From an uncultured Clostridium sp. (GTDB lineage Bacteria > Bacillota > Clostridia > Clostridiales > Clostridiaceae): a DNA stretch of 61,372 bases. The notes under the pieces were generated by a model that was not told the origin of the DNA, made no database searches, and was given only the letters and a program-made list of their open reading frames with translations. Below, piece by piece: positions 17,377 through 25,981 of the stretch. Position 1 is the stretch's first letter, and the number at the start of each line of letters is the position of its first letter. The stretch is from the NCBI GenBank assembly GCA_900539375.1, contig UQBY01000021.1, positions 1 through 61,372 on the forward strand. Direction: 5' to 3'. A program made the position numbers and the translations under genes.

Positions 17377-18795
17377 TTAAAGTTTTTCTATTTTTAACAT
17401 ATTAGTACCACCAGTTTGAGTTGTTGGCATTCCAGCAGCTACTATAATGTCATCACCAGTAGAAATATTATTAAGTTGAAGAGCAAATTTTTTAGCTTCA
17501 CTTAATATTTCATCAGTAGTATTAAATAATTTACATTGTTTTGGGAATATTCCAAAGTTTAAATTTAAATTTCTTCTTACATAGTCATAAGGAGTAATAG
17601 CTACAATTGGAGCTTTTGGTCTGTATTTTGATAAAAGCTTAGCAGTTGCACCACTTTTAGTTGCAGCAACAATTGCTTTTGCATTAAGCATTACAGAAGT
17701 CTTACAAGCAGAATAACTTATAGCATCTGCATAAGAACTTTCTATACCAGTAAGATTTTGTTTTAAAAGATGGTCATATTCTAAATTAGCTTCAGTTTCT
17801 TTTGCAATTCTTGCCATAGTTTCAGCAGCTTCTATAGGAAAATTTCCAGAAGCACTTTCTCCAGAAAGCATTATAGCATCTGTTCCATCAAAAATTGCAT
17901 TACAAATATCAGAAGCTTCAGCTCTTGTTGGAAGAGAATTTCTAATCATAGAATCAAGCATTTGAGTTGCAGTTATAACAACCTTTCCAGCTTTATTACA
18001 TTTTTTAATTATTTTCTTTTGTATTATAGGAACTTTTTCTATAGGAATTTCAACTCCCATATCTCCTCTAGCAACCATTATAGCATCTGTTACTTCTAAA
18101 ATAGAGTCAACATTATCAACACCTTCTTGACTTTCTATCTTTGCTATTACTTGAATATTATCTCCACCATTTTCATGAAGAACTTTTTTAACTTCAAGAA
18201 TATCACTAGCTTTTCTTATAAAAGATGCAGCAATAAAATCAACACCCATTTCACAACCAAATTTTATATCTTCAATATCCTTTTCTGTAATTGAAGGAAG
18301 TTGAATGCTAACATTAGGGACATTAACTCCTTTATGGTCTTTAATTACTCCACCAACAATAACAGAACATTTAATTTCTTTACCTATTATATTAATGATT
18401 CTAAATTTTAATAAACCATCATCTACAAGAATTGTTCCACCAATTTTTACATCTTTATAAAGTATGTCATAAGATACTGAACATCTACTATTATCTCCAA
18501 GAATTTCTTCTCCACAGACAAAAGTAAATTCTTGCCCTTTAATAAGTTCAACACCACCATTTATAAAATTATGAGTTCTTATTTTAGGACCTTTAATATC
18601 TAAAATAATTGCAGTAGGAGAATCCATTTCTTCTCTTAATCTTTTAATCATTTCAATTTTTTCTTTATGAGTTTCATGGGTACCATGAGAAAAGTTAAGT
18701 CTTGCAGCACTCATACCAATTTCAATAAATTTTCTTAGAGTGTCCTCATTGTCACTAGCAGGGCCAATTGTAAAAATCATTTTTGTTTTTTGCAT
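17377..18795 (-). CDS. pyk: Pyruvate kinase
   Basis: 472 residues, the short form without the extra PEP-utiliser domain. Seen: N-terminal TKMIFTIGPAS and ARLNFSHG, a B domain around residues 70-165, the K/Mg site with MVARGDMGVEIP, and TATQMLDSMIRNSLPTRAEASD, which includes the PK signature. The C domain follows. It converts PEP and ADP to pyruvate and ATP in glycolysis, in the cytoplasm. AAGGAGG is well spaced before the ATG. It stands alone rather than with pfkA, as it does in many clostridia. Confidence 0.97.
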   Translation of the reverse strand: MQKTKMIFTIGPASDNEDTLRKFIEIGMSAARLNFSHGTHETHKEKIEMIKRLREEMDSPTAIILDIKGPKIRTHNFINGGVELIKGQEFTFVCGEEILGDNSRCSVSYDILYKDVKIGGTILVDDGLLKFRIINIIGKEIKCSVIVGGVIKDHKGVNVPNVSIQLPSITEKDIEDIKFGCEMGVDFIAASFIRKASDILEVKKVLHENGGDNIQVIAKIESQEGVDNVDSILEVTDAIMVARGDMGVEIPIEKVPIIQKKIIKKCNKAGKVVITATQMLDSMIRNSLPTRAEASDICNAIFDGTDAIMLSGESASGNFPIEAAETMARIAKETEANLEYDHLLKQNLTGIESSYADAISYSACKTSVMLNAKAIVAATKSGATAKLLSKYRPKAPIVAITPYDYVRRNLNLNFGIFPKQCKLFNTTDEILSEAKKFALQLNNISTGDDIIVAAGMPTTQTGGTNMLKIEKL

Positions 18796-18860
18796 AAAAA
18801 TTCCTCCTTGAAATTTATTTGAATATATATTTTACAAATTTATAAATAAGAAAATAAAAA

Positions 18861-18889
18861 TTGACTTATTATGATATACTAAATATATT
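18861..18889 (+). promoter_or_regulatory. Vegetative promoter of pepD
   Basis: TTGACT (18861-18866), 17-bp spacer, TATATT (18884-18889), about 45 bases upstream of the ATG. Confidence 0.65.
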
Positions 18890-18935
18890 CTTAAAGATAT
18901 TCTAACATATTGACAGAAGAAAAGGAGTACAAAAA

Positions 18936-20387
18936 ATGAAAAATTTAGAAAATTTAAAAATATCAAAAGTATTAAAGCATTTTGAAACAATATCTAAAAT
19001 TCCAAGAGGTTCAGGTAATGAAAAAGAAATAAGTGATTATTTAATAAATTTTGCAAAAAATTTAGGCTTAGAAGCAATTCAAGATAAAGCTCTAAATGTA
19101 ATAATAAAAAAACCAGCATCAAAGGGATATGAAAATGCACCAACAGTTATTATACAAGGGCACTTAGATATGGTTTGTGAAAAAAACAAAGATACTATAC
19201 ATGATTTTCTAAAAGACCCTATAGAACTTGTAGTAAAGGGGGATTATATCTATGCAAATGGCACTACATTAGGGGCAGATGATGGAATTGCAGTAGCATA
19301 TGCTATGGCACTTTTAGAAGATAATACAATAGAACATCCTAATTTAGAAATTTTATTAACAACAGATGAAGAAACTGGCATGACAGGTGCTATGGCTATA
19401 TCAAAGGAAAATATAAATGGAAAAATACTTATTAATATTGATACAGAAGAAGAAGGGTATCTTTTAGTAAGCTGTGCAGGTGGAATAAGAACAAAGTCTT
19501 CAATAAAAGTTGAAAGAGAAAATATAAATGATGAAAAATTATATACAATAAGTATAAGAGACCTTAAAGGTGGGCATTCTGGTACAGAAATAAATAAGGA
19601 AAGAGGAAATTCTAATAAACTTATGGGAAGATTTTTAATGGATTGCCTTGAAGAAATAAAAATTTCTTTAGTATCAATAGAAGGTGGCTCAAAAAATAAT
19701 GCTATTCCAAGAGAGGCAGATTCTGTTATAGCAATAAATGAATGTGATAAAAATAAATTGTTTAAGCTAGTTAAAGATTGGAATGAAATATTTAAAAAAG
19801 AATTAGAAGGTAAAGATGAAGGAGTAACTTTATCTGTAACTGAAAATAAGGAAGATATAAAAACTAAATTTACAAAAGAAGCTACAGAAAAAACTATAAA
19901 ACTTTTATATTTATATCCAAATGGAGTAAATACAATGAGCAAAAATATAGAAAATTTAACAGAAAGCTCTACAAATCTTGGAATAGTAAAAACTACAGAG
20001 GAATATGTAGAATTTGATAGTGCAGTAAGAAGTTCAGTTATGACACTTCGTGATGATATTGTAAGAAAAATAGAAGAAATTACAAAGCTAATAGGTGGAG
20101 AATTTGAAAGCAATGCAGGATATCCAGCTTGGGAGTATAAAAAAGAATCTAAAATAAGAGATATATGTGAAAAAGTATATAAAGATATGACAGGAAAAGA
20201 ACCTATAGTATATGCAATTCATGCAGGAGTAGAATGTGGTTTATTTGAAGAAAAACTTGGAAACTTAGACATGATAAGCTTTGGACCAGATATAAGAGAT
20301 GCCCATACTCCAAATGAAAACTTATCTATTTCTTCTACAGAAAATGTATGGTATTATTTACTAGAAGTATTAAAAAATATAAAATAA
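18936..20387 (+). CDS. pepD: Aminoacyl-histidine dipeptidase (Xaa-His, M20 family)
   Basis: 483 residues. Seen: metal and active-site blocks IQGHLDMVCEK (His76), LGADDGIAVAYAMALLED (Asp115), TTDEETGMTGA (Glu145/146), INIDTEEEGYLLVSCAGG, and C-terminal SFGPDIRDAHTPNE. These are typical of PepD, including the inserted dimerisation domain. It cleaves dipeptides such as carnosine-like Xaa-His in the cytoplasm, using two zinc ions. 25 bases separate it from the first O-antigen-ligase-like gene and no terminator lies between, so they may be co-transcribed. A long open frame antisense to this gene is a low-complexity shadow. Confidence 0.94.
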   Translation: MKNLENLKISKVLKHFETISKIPRGSGNEKEISDYLINFAKNLGLEAIQDKALNVIIKKPASKGYENAPTVIIQGHLDMVCEKNKDTIHDFLKDPIELVVKGDYIYANGTTLGADDGIAVAYAMALLEDNTIEHPNLEILLTTDEETGMTGAMAISKENINGKILINIDTEEEGYLLVSCAGGIRTKSSIKVERENINDEKLYTISIRDLKGGHSGTEINKERGNSNKLMGRFLMDCLEEIKISLVSIEGGSKNNAIPREADSVIAINECDKNKLFKLVKDWNEIFKKELEGKDEGVTLSVTENKEDIKTKFTKEATEKTIKLLYLYPNGVNTMSKNIENLTESSTNLGIVKTTEEYVEFDSAVRSSVMTLRDDIVRKIEEITKLIGGEFESNAGYPAWEYKKESKIRDICEKVYKDMTGKEPIVYAIHAGVECGLFEEKLGNLDMISFGPDIRDAHTPNENLSISSTENVWYYLLEVLKNIK

Positions 20388-20411
20388 TAAAAATAACTTA
20401 GGAGGAAAGCT

Positions 20412-21746
20412 ATGGGTACAAAAGGGTATTTAAAAAAAGAAAATATAATAAATTTTATTTTGTATTTAATAATATTAATTATGCCACTAATTGTAATAAA
20501 TTTTTCTGATTATCCACGATATGTTATGGGAAAAGTATTTTTCTTATATGCTGCAAATATAATAGCTATTATAATTTCCATTATAAAAAATGATTTTTAT
20601 ATAGAAAAAGAACATAAAATTATAATGATATTTTTAGTAAGCATATTTATAGCATTTGTTTTTTCACCATATAAAGAAGTAGCTTTTACAGGCTCAACAG
20701 AAAGAAATGAAGGATTTTCTATGTTCCTTGTTTATACATGCCTTTTCTTTCTTGCAAGTAGATATTTAAAAATAACAGAAAAATCATTACATCTTATATT
20801 AATAGTAGGAAGTTTTTCAGCAATTTATGGTATGCTTCAATTTTATGGAATAGACCCAATACAAAAGTGGGCATTAAATGGAATATCAGTAGCTAATTCT
20901 ATTGGAACAATAGGAAATAGAAATTTTTTTTCAAGCTATATAGTGTTATTTTTATCATTAAGTACAGCATTATACATATTTAAAGAAAAAATTATCTATT
21001 TATGCTATACATTAATACTATTTGGAGGACTTGTATGCTCATTAACAAGAGGTGGATGGCTTGGCTATGGAGTTGTATTAGTATTTATTTTTATTTTTAG
21101 TATAATAAGCAAAAAAAGGAAATCAAGAATTTTAAAAATGTTAGCTATGGCAGTATGTTTTATTGTTATAGGAGGAACATTAAATTCAACAACTGAAGGT
21201 TCAGTTACAGGTAGAGTGGACAACCTAAAAGAACAAATAACAACAACTGATGAAGAGATTAAAGCAAAATCTTCAGCAAGTTCAAGAGTTGATATATTAA
21301 ATATGACATTAAAAGCATTTAAAGATAGACCTTTATTAGGGACAGGCCCAGACACATTAGGAAACAGACTTTATGATGATTATCCAATAGAAATGAATAA
21401 TCACATAAGTACATATGGACAAAGTGTTGATAAAGCACACAATGAATACCTAGAATATGCAACAAGTTGTGGAATATTCACTTTAATTTCCTATTTAACA
21501 TTAGTCATTATGATAGGAATAAAACTAATTAAAAGAAGAAAAGAAGAAAAATATATAATAATATTAATGCCAATTATAGGATACCTAGCACAAGCTGTAA
21601 CCAATATAAGTGTTCCAATGGTAGCACCACTATTTTGGATACTTTTAGGATATGCAGTACAAGAAATATATTTAGAAAAAAATAATACACAAAAAGAAGT
21701 TTATATTAATGATTTAAATGAAGATAATATAGAAAGCAAAAGTTAA
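20412..21746 (+). CDS. O-antigen ligase/polymerase-like membrane protein (Wzy_C), copy 1
   Basis: 444 residues with about ten to twelve hydrophobic segments. Seen: the Wzy_C-type central block TIGNRNFFSSYIVLF and LTRGGWLGYG, a periplasmic-type loop containing PLLGTGPDTLGNRL, then KAHNEYLEYATSCGIF, and the end APLFWILLGYAVQEIYLEK. Family members join glycans to lipid or protein acceptors (WaaL, PglL/PilO) or polymerise O-antigen. The function here is inferred only: surface glycan or pilin glycosylation is plausible because the pilus locus begins 1.4 kb downstream. AGGAGG precedes the ATG. Followed after 33 bases by a paralog. Confidence 0.85.
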   Translation: MGTKGYLKKENIINFILYLIILIMPLIVINFSDYPRYVMGKVFFLYAANIIAIIISIIKNDFYIEKEHKIIMIFLVSIFIAFVFSPYKEVAFTGSTERNEGFSMFLVYTCLFFLASRYLKITEKSLHLILIVGSFSAIYGMLQFYGIDPIQKWALNGISVANSIGTIGNRNFFSSYIVLFLSLSTALYIFKEKIIYLCYTLILFGGLVCSLTRGGWLGYGVVLVFIFIFSIISKKRKSRILKMLAMAVCFIVIGGTLNSTTEGSVTGRVDNLKEQITTTDEEIKAKSSASSRVDILNMTLKAFKDRPLLGTGPDTLGNRLYDDYPIEMNNHISTYGQSVDKAHNEYLEYATSCGIFTLISYLTLVIMIGIKLIKRRKEEKYIIILMPIIGYLAQAVTNISVPMVAPLFWILLGYAVQEIYLEKNNTQKEVYINDLNEDNIESKS

Positions 21747-21779
21747 TTGGGATAAAAACAAATATAAAGGGGAATTTAA

Positions 21780-23063
21780 ATGAAGGGTTTAAAAGAGAAG
21801 CTAAAAAAAGCAAATACTGTGCAGTTAACAAAAGAACAAATAATAAACATTATATTATATATGACAATAATAGTAATGCCATTAATAGTAACTAAGAAAA
21901 TAGAGCCTAAATTTTTAATGACAAAATTAGCATTTCTTTATATAGCATGTACTTTAGCTTTTATAGTATTTATATGGAATAGAAAATATGACTTTAAGAA
22001 AGAACATATTTTTGCAATTTTATTTATATTAAGTATACTTATATCAGTAATATTTTCTCCATTTAAGAAAACAGCATTATGGGGATCATTTTATAGATAT
22101 GAAGGATTTGTTTCAATTCTTATATATGTAGTGTTTTTTATAATAGCTAGTCAATACTTTAAAGTTAATAAAAAATCAATTAATCTTTTATTAATAGTAG
22201 GAAGCATAATGGGTATATATGGAGTGTTACAAATATTAGGAATAGATCCTATACAAGATTGGATGTTTGATGGCAATATTACAAAAGTGGCTTATGGAAC
22301 AATAGGTAATAGAAACTTTTTTTCTTCATATTTAATTTTATTTTTAACATTAAGTACAGCATTATATATATTTAAAGGAGAAAAAAAGTATCTTATATAT
22401 ACAATACTTATATATTTAGGAGAAGTATGTACTTTAACAAGAAGTGGATGGATAGCTTATTTTATTTGTTTAGTACTATTAAGTTTTTTTGCTTTTAAAG
22501 AAAAAAAAATAAAGAGAATAGTAATTTTAATAGCTATATTAGCTATATCTACAACAAGCATCAATTTTATATCACAAAGTCAAATATTAGGAAGAGTAGA
22601 ACATACTAAAACGGAATTTTCTGGAGAAATTGAAAACAGTAAAAATTCATCTAGTAGTTCTAGAATGCATATATTAAAAGTTTGTTTAGAGGTATTTAAA
22701 GATAGTCCTTTTTTAGGGACAGGTCCAGACACATTAGGTGAAAGGTTATCAAAGGATTATAAAAATTATGTTAATGAGCATATTAAACTTTATGGAGCAA
22801 CAATAGATAAAGCACATAATGAATATTTAGAATATGCAGTTAGTTGTGGTATATTTACATTAATATTTTATTTAATATTAATTTTTTGTATACTAAAGGG
22901 TATATTAAAAAATATAAAAGATGATAAATTTAAAGTTATTTTATGTGTAATATTATCATATTTAATTCAAGCTACATTAAATATAAGTGTTATAGCAGTA
23001 GCACCATTATTTTGGATACTTTTAGGATATGCAGTAAAAATGATATATGAAAAAAATGTCTAA
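21780..23063 (+). CDS. O-antigen ligase/polymerase-like membrane protein (Wzy_C), copy 2
   Basis: 427 residues, a clear tandem paralog of the preceding gene. It shares IDPIQDW, TIGNRNFFSSYLILF, FLGTGPDTLGERL, KAHNEYLEYAVSCGIF and APLFWILLGYAV at the same places. About ten hydrophobic segments. The loop between the middle segments, where the acceptor is expected to bind, differs most. That suggests two glycan or acceptor specificities, or a dimer. It ends in a strong terminator, so it is transcriptionally separate from pilD. Confidence 0.85.
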   Translation: MKGLKEKLKKANTVQLTKEQIINIILYMTIIVMPLIVTKKIEPKFLMTKLAFLYIACTLAFIVFIWNRKYDFKKEHIFAILFILSILISVIFSPFKKTALWGSFYRYEGFVSILIYVVFFIIASQYFKVNKKSINLLLIVGSIMGIYGVLQILGIDPIQDWMFDGNITKVAYGTIGNRNFFSSYLILFLTLSTALYIFKGEKKYLIYTILIYLGEVCTLTRSGWIAYFICLVLLSFFAFKEKKIKRIVILIAILAISTTSINFISQSQILGRVEHTKTEFSGEIENSKNSSSSSRMHILKVCLEVFKDSPFLGTGPDTLGERLSKDYKNYVNEHIKLYGATIDKAHNEYLEYAVSCGIFTLIFYLILIFCILKGILKNIKDDKFKVILCVILSYLIQATLNISVIAVAPLFWILLGYAVKMIYEKNV

Positions 23064-23085
23064 GAGTGGAATAATAGAAATTTTG

Positions 23086-23120
23086 AAAAGAAAACAGTAA
23101 TTGTTTTCTTTTTTGTTTTG
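23086..23120 (+). terminator. Terminator after the Wzy_C pair
   Basis: 11-bp stem AAAAGAAAACA / TGTTTTCTTTT, 5-base loop, then TTGTTTTG. Confidence 0.85.
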
Positions 23121-23175
23121 TTATATAATAATATTAAAATAAAAAAGAAATAAAATAGAAAAATAGGAGAATTTA

Positions 23176-23925
23176 ATGGAACTTGTATTTATTATTATTG
23201 TAGGACTATGTATAGGAAGCTTTTTAAATGTATGTATTTATAGGTTGCCTAAAAATGAATCTATTTCTTTTCCACCATCTCATTGTCAAAGTTGTGGTTA
23301 TAAATTAAAGGTAAAAGATTTAGTACCTGTTTTTAGTTATTTATTTTTAAAAGGAAAGTGTAGAAATTGTGGAGAGAAAATTTCAATACAATATCCAATA
23401 ATTGAACTAACAAATGCACTTTTGTATGTATGTGTATATTTAAGATATGGTTTAACTATTGAAACAATAAAATATTCAATATTTGCATCACTTCTTTTAG
23501 TTATTGGTATGATTGACTTTAAAACCACTCTTGTTTGTATAGAAACAACTATATTTGGAATAATTATAAGTATTATATTTATGGGATATAGTTGGTATAG
23601 TACAAAGACATTTCCTTTAGATAATATTTTAGGTGGAGCTATAGGATTTTTAATAATATGGCTTATAGTAAAACTTACAGCAGGTATGGGAGAAGGAGAT
23701 ATTGATATAGCTTTAGTTTGTGGATTATTTTTAGGAAAAAAAGGTATAGCAATAACTTTGTTTTTTGGAGTGATTTTAGGAGGAATAGCTGGAATAATAT
23801 TTCTTATTGGCAGGAAAAAAGGAAAAAAAGATGAAATGGCATTTGGACCATATTTAGCTATGGGAGCCTTTATAGCACTAATGTGGGGAGAAAGAATATT
23901 TAATTGGTATATTTCAGGTTTTTAA
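23176..23925 (+). CDS. pilD: Prepilin peptidase / N-methyltransferase
   Basis: 249 residues, polytopic. Seen: the zinc-binding cytoplasmic loop with two CxxC pairs (Cys37/Cys40 and Cys62/Cys65), active-site Asp114 in GMIDFKT, and Asp175 in the GEGD motif of aspartic prepilin peptidases. It cleaves the positively charged leader from the pilins encoded downstream and methylates the new N-terminus. A -10 box is at 23123-23128, and a long hairpin terminator separates it from pilB. Confidence 0.95.
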   Translation: MELVFIIIVGLCIGSFLNVCIYRLPKNESISFPPSHCQSCGYKLKVKDLVPVFSYLFLKGKCRNCGEKISIQYPIIELTNALLYVCVYLRYGLTIETIKYSIFASLLLVIGMIDFKTTLVCIETTIFGIIISIIFMGYSWYSTKTFPLDNILGGAIGFLIIWLIVKLTAGMGEGDIDIALVCGLFLGKKGIAITLFFGVILGGIAGIIFLIGRKKGKKDEMAFGPYLAMGAFIALMWGERIFNWYISGF

Positions 23926-23932
23926 AAAATAG

Positions 23933-24006
23933 AGATTGAATATATTATTTTACTTTTTGTTGGTAAATTTCAACTTATAAGAAAATAATGTGCTCAATCT
24001 TTTTAA
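23933..24006 (+). terminator. Long hairpin terminator after pilD
   Basis: Roughly 19-bp stem (23933-23951 with 23982-24000; one mismatch, two G-T pairs) and then TTTTT. The loop can form a small inner GTTG/CAAC hairpin. The rest of the 347-base gap to pilB holds the pilB promoter and leader, and no gene. Confidence 0.75.
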
Positions 24007-24147
24007 TTTACAGTAAAGTTTAAAATAGATTTTTATAGTAAATTAGTAAAAATTTAAATTTAAAACTAGTTAAACTTGATTATATAATAAAAAACAAAAT
24101 GAAAACTTGTAAGAATTCACAAAATGAAAAGGTTTATAAAAAATATA

Positions 24148-24175
24148 TTGACATATTAACAAAAAAAAGTATAAT
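24148..24175 (+). promoter_or_regulatory. Vegetative promoter of the pilB operon
   Basis: TTGACA (24148-24153), 16-bp spacer, TATAAT (24170-24175). It gives a leader of about 90 bases before pilB. Confidence 0.8.
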
Positions 24176-24188
24176 TAAATTGTAAATA

Positions 24189-24241
24189 AAAACTTAACTA
24201 AATTTTAGCAAAACAAATAACTAAATTTTGATTTAAGTTTT
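24189..24241 (+). promoter_or_regulatory. Inverted repeat in the pilB leader
   Basis: AAAACTTAA (24189-24197) pairs with TTAAGTTTT (24233-24241) and is followed by ATTTTTTAA. The loop holds two CTAAATTTT copies. This looks like a weak terminator or attenuator before the ribosome site; it is AT-only pairing, so confidence is low. Confidence 0.35.
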
Positions 24242-24272
24242 ATTTTTTAAAGGAATTGAAGGTGGTGAAACA

Positions 24273-25967
24273 ATGGCAAATTTTGTGAAGAGCAAGCTAG
24301 GACAAATTCTTTTAGATGAAGGAAAAGTAACTCTTTCAGATTTAGAAAGTGCAATAGCAATACAAAAAAGCGAAGGCAAGAAAATGTCTCAAGTTCTTGT
24401 TGAAAAAGAAATCGTTTCTGAAGAAAGTATGGTAGATGCTATTTCAAAAGAAATTGGGGTTGAAAAAATAGATTTAGCTGAAGTAAAAATAGATAAAAAA
24501 GTATTAAAGCTAGTTTCTCAAAATTTGTGTAAGAAATATAATTTAATTCCTTTTGAAATCGATGGCAAGAAAATTAAGGTAGCATTAGCAGATCCCTTAA
24601 ATATTTTTGCAATTGATGATGTTAGAATAGTTACTGGCATGAAGGTAGAAACTTATATTGCTACCAAAACTCAAATAAATAAATGTATAGAAGTAAATTA
24701 TAGTAAGCAACAATTAAACAAAGCTGCAGAAGATTTACTTAAAGAAACTATGAGTTCAAAAAATCAGGATGCTGATGTGGAAGAACTTGATGATGTTAAA
24801 AATGCACCAGTAGTTAAAATGGTAGATCAAATCTTTAAAAATGCCATTGAAATGAGAACATCAGATATCCACATAGAGCCTTATGAAGATGAAATAAGAA
24901 TAAGGTATAGAATAGATGGTAAGCTTCACTTAATTAATACTTTAAGTATAGAAAGTTTAGCACCTCTTGTAACAAGAATAAAGATTTTAGCAAATTTAAA
25001 TATAGCTGAAAAAAGAATTCCTCAAGATGGTAAGATAATTACTAGAGTTGATGGAACTGATGTAGACCTTAGAGTATCTATTTTGCCTATAGTAAATGGT
25101 GAAAAGATAGTTATAAGAATACTAAAGAGAGAAGGATATACAACAGATAAAAAGAAGCTTGGAATGAATGAAGAAAACCTAAGAAAGCTAGAAAAACTTA
25201 TTTCAGCTCCAAATGGAATTATACTAGTTACAGGACCAACTGGAAGTGGTAAGTCTACTACATTATATACAGTATTAAGTGAACTTAATACAGATGATGT
25301 TAATATAGTTACTGTAGAAGATCCAGTTGAATATAGTTTGTCTGGTATAAATCAAGTAAATGTTAATAGTAAAGCAGGTATGACCTTTGCAAGTGGACTT
25401 AGAAGTATTTTAAGACAAGACCCTGACATTATAATGATAGGGGAAATCAGAGATAATGAAACAGCAGAAATAGCTATTAAAGCTGCTATTACAGGGCATT
25501 TAGTTTTAAGTACCTTACATACAAATGATGCACCATCATCTATAAGTAGATTATTAGATATGGGAATTGAGCCTTACTTAGTTTCAACTTCTTTAGTTGG
25601 AGTTATAGCTCAAAGACTTGTAAGAAGAATATGTCCAAATTGCAAGGAAGAATATGAAGCAAGTGAAAAAGAAAAAAAGATATTACACAAAGATTTAGAT
25701 ATGCCTTTAAAGTTATATAGGGGAAAAGGTTGTGGTCATTGTAATAAAACTGGCTACTATGGAAGAGCTGGTATATATGAAATAATGGAAGTAACTAGAG
25801 AACATAGAGATGCTATGAATACTACAAGAAATATGGATACTTTTAGAGATATATCATTAAGACATGGTATGACAACACTAGAAGATGAATGTATAAAGCT
25901 AGTTTTAAATGGAACAACAACAGTTGAAGAACTTGCAACAATATCTTTAATGAAAGAGGATATGTAA
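24273..25967 (+). CDS. pilB: Type IV pilus assembly ATPase with MshEN domain
   Basis: 564 residues. Seen: an N-terminal MshEN domain (about residues 5-150) whose first repeat KLGQILLDEGKVTLSDLE fits the c-di-GMP-binding spacing RLGxxLxxxG...L...Q. Then Walker A GPTGSGKST (about 321-329), the Asp box and Walker B DPDIIMIGEIRD, His box STLHTND, and zinc cysteines 454, 457, 487 and 490. It is a hexameric motor that drives pilus extension from the cytoplasmic face. First gene of the operon that runs to 37979. c-di-GMP control is inferred from the motif; such binding is known for MshEN domains. Confidence 0.97.
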   Translation: MANFVKSKLGQILLDEGKVTLSDLESAIAIQKSEGKKMSQVLVEKEIVSEESMVDAISKEIGVEKIDLAEVKIDKKVLKLVSQNLCKKYNLIPFEIDGKKIKVALADPLNIFAIDDVRIVTGMKVETYIATKTQINKCIEVNYSKQQLNKAAEDLLKETMSSKNQDADVEELDDVKNAPVVKMVDQIFKNAIEMRTSDIHIEPYEDEIRIRYRIDGKLHLINTLSIESLAPLVTRIKILANLNIAEKRIPQDGKIITRVDGTDVDLRVSILPIVNGEKIVIRILKREGYTTDKKKLGMNEENLRKLEKLISAPNGIILVTGPTGSGKSTTLYTVLSELNTDDVNIVTVEDPVEYSLSGINQVNVNSKAGMTFASGLRSILRQDPDIIMIGEIRDNETAEIAIKAAITGHLVLSTLHTNDAPSSISRLLDMGIEPYLVSTSLVGVIAQRLVRRICPNCKEEYEASEKEKKILHKDLDMPLKLYRGKGCGHCNKTGYYGRAGIYEIMEVTREHRDAMNTTRNMDTFRDISLRHGMTTLEDECIKLVLNGTTTVEELATISLMKEDM

Positions 25968-25981
25968 AGGTGGGGTAATAA

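Noticed and set aside
19250..20113. 287-codon open frame on the minus strand inside pepD
   Set aside because: It lies wholly antisense to a well-supported gene; its product is Ser/Ile/Phe/Leu low complexity, has no motif and no ribosome site. It arises from AT-rich codon bias.
24007..24272. c-di-GMP riboswitch before the pilus operon
   Set aside because: Some clostridial pilus genes have one, but the conserved GEMM core sequence is not visible here.
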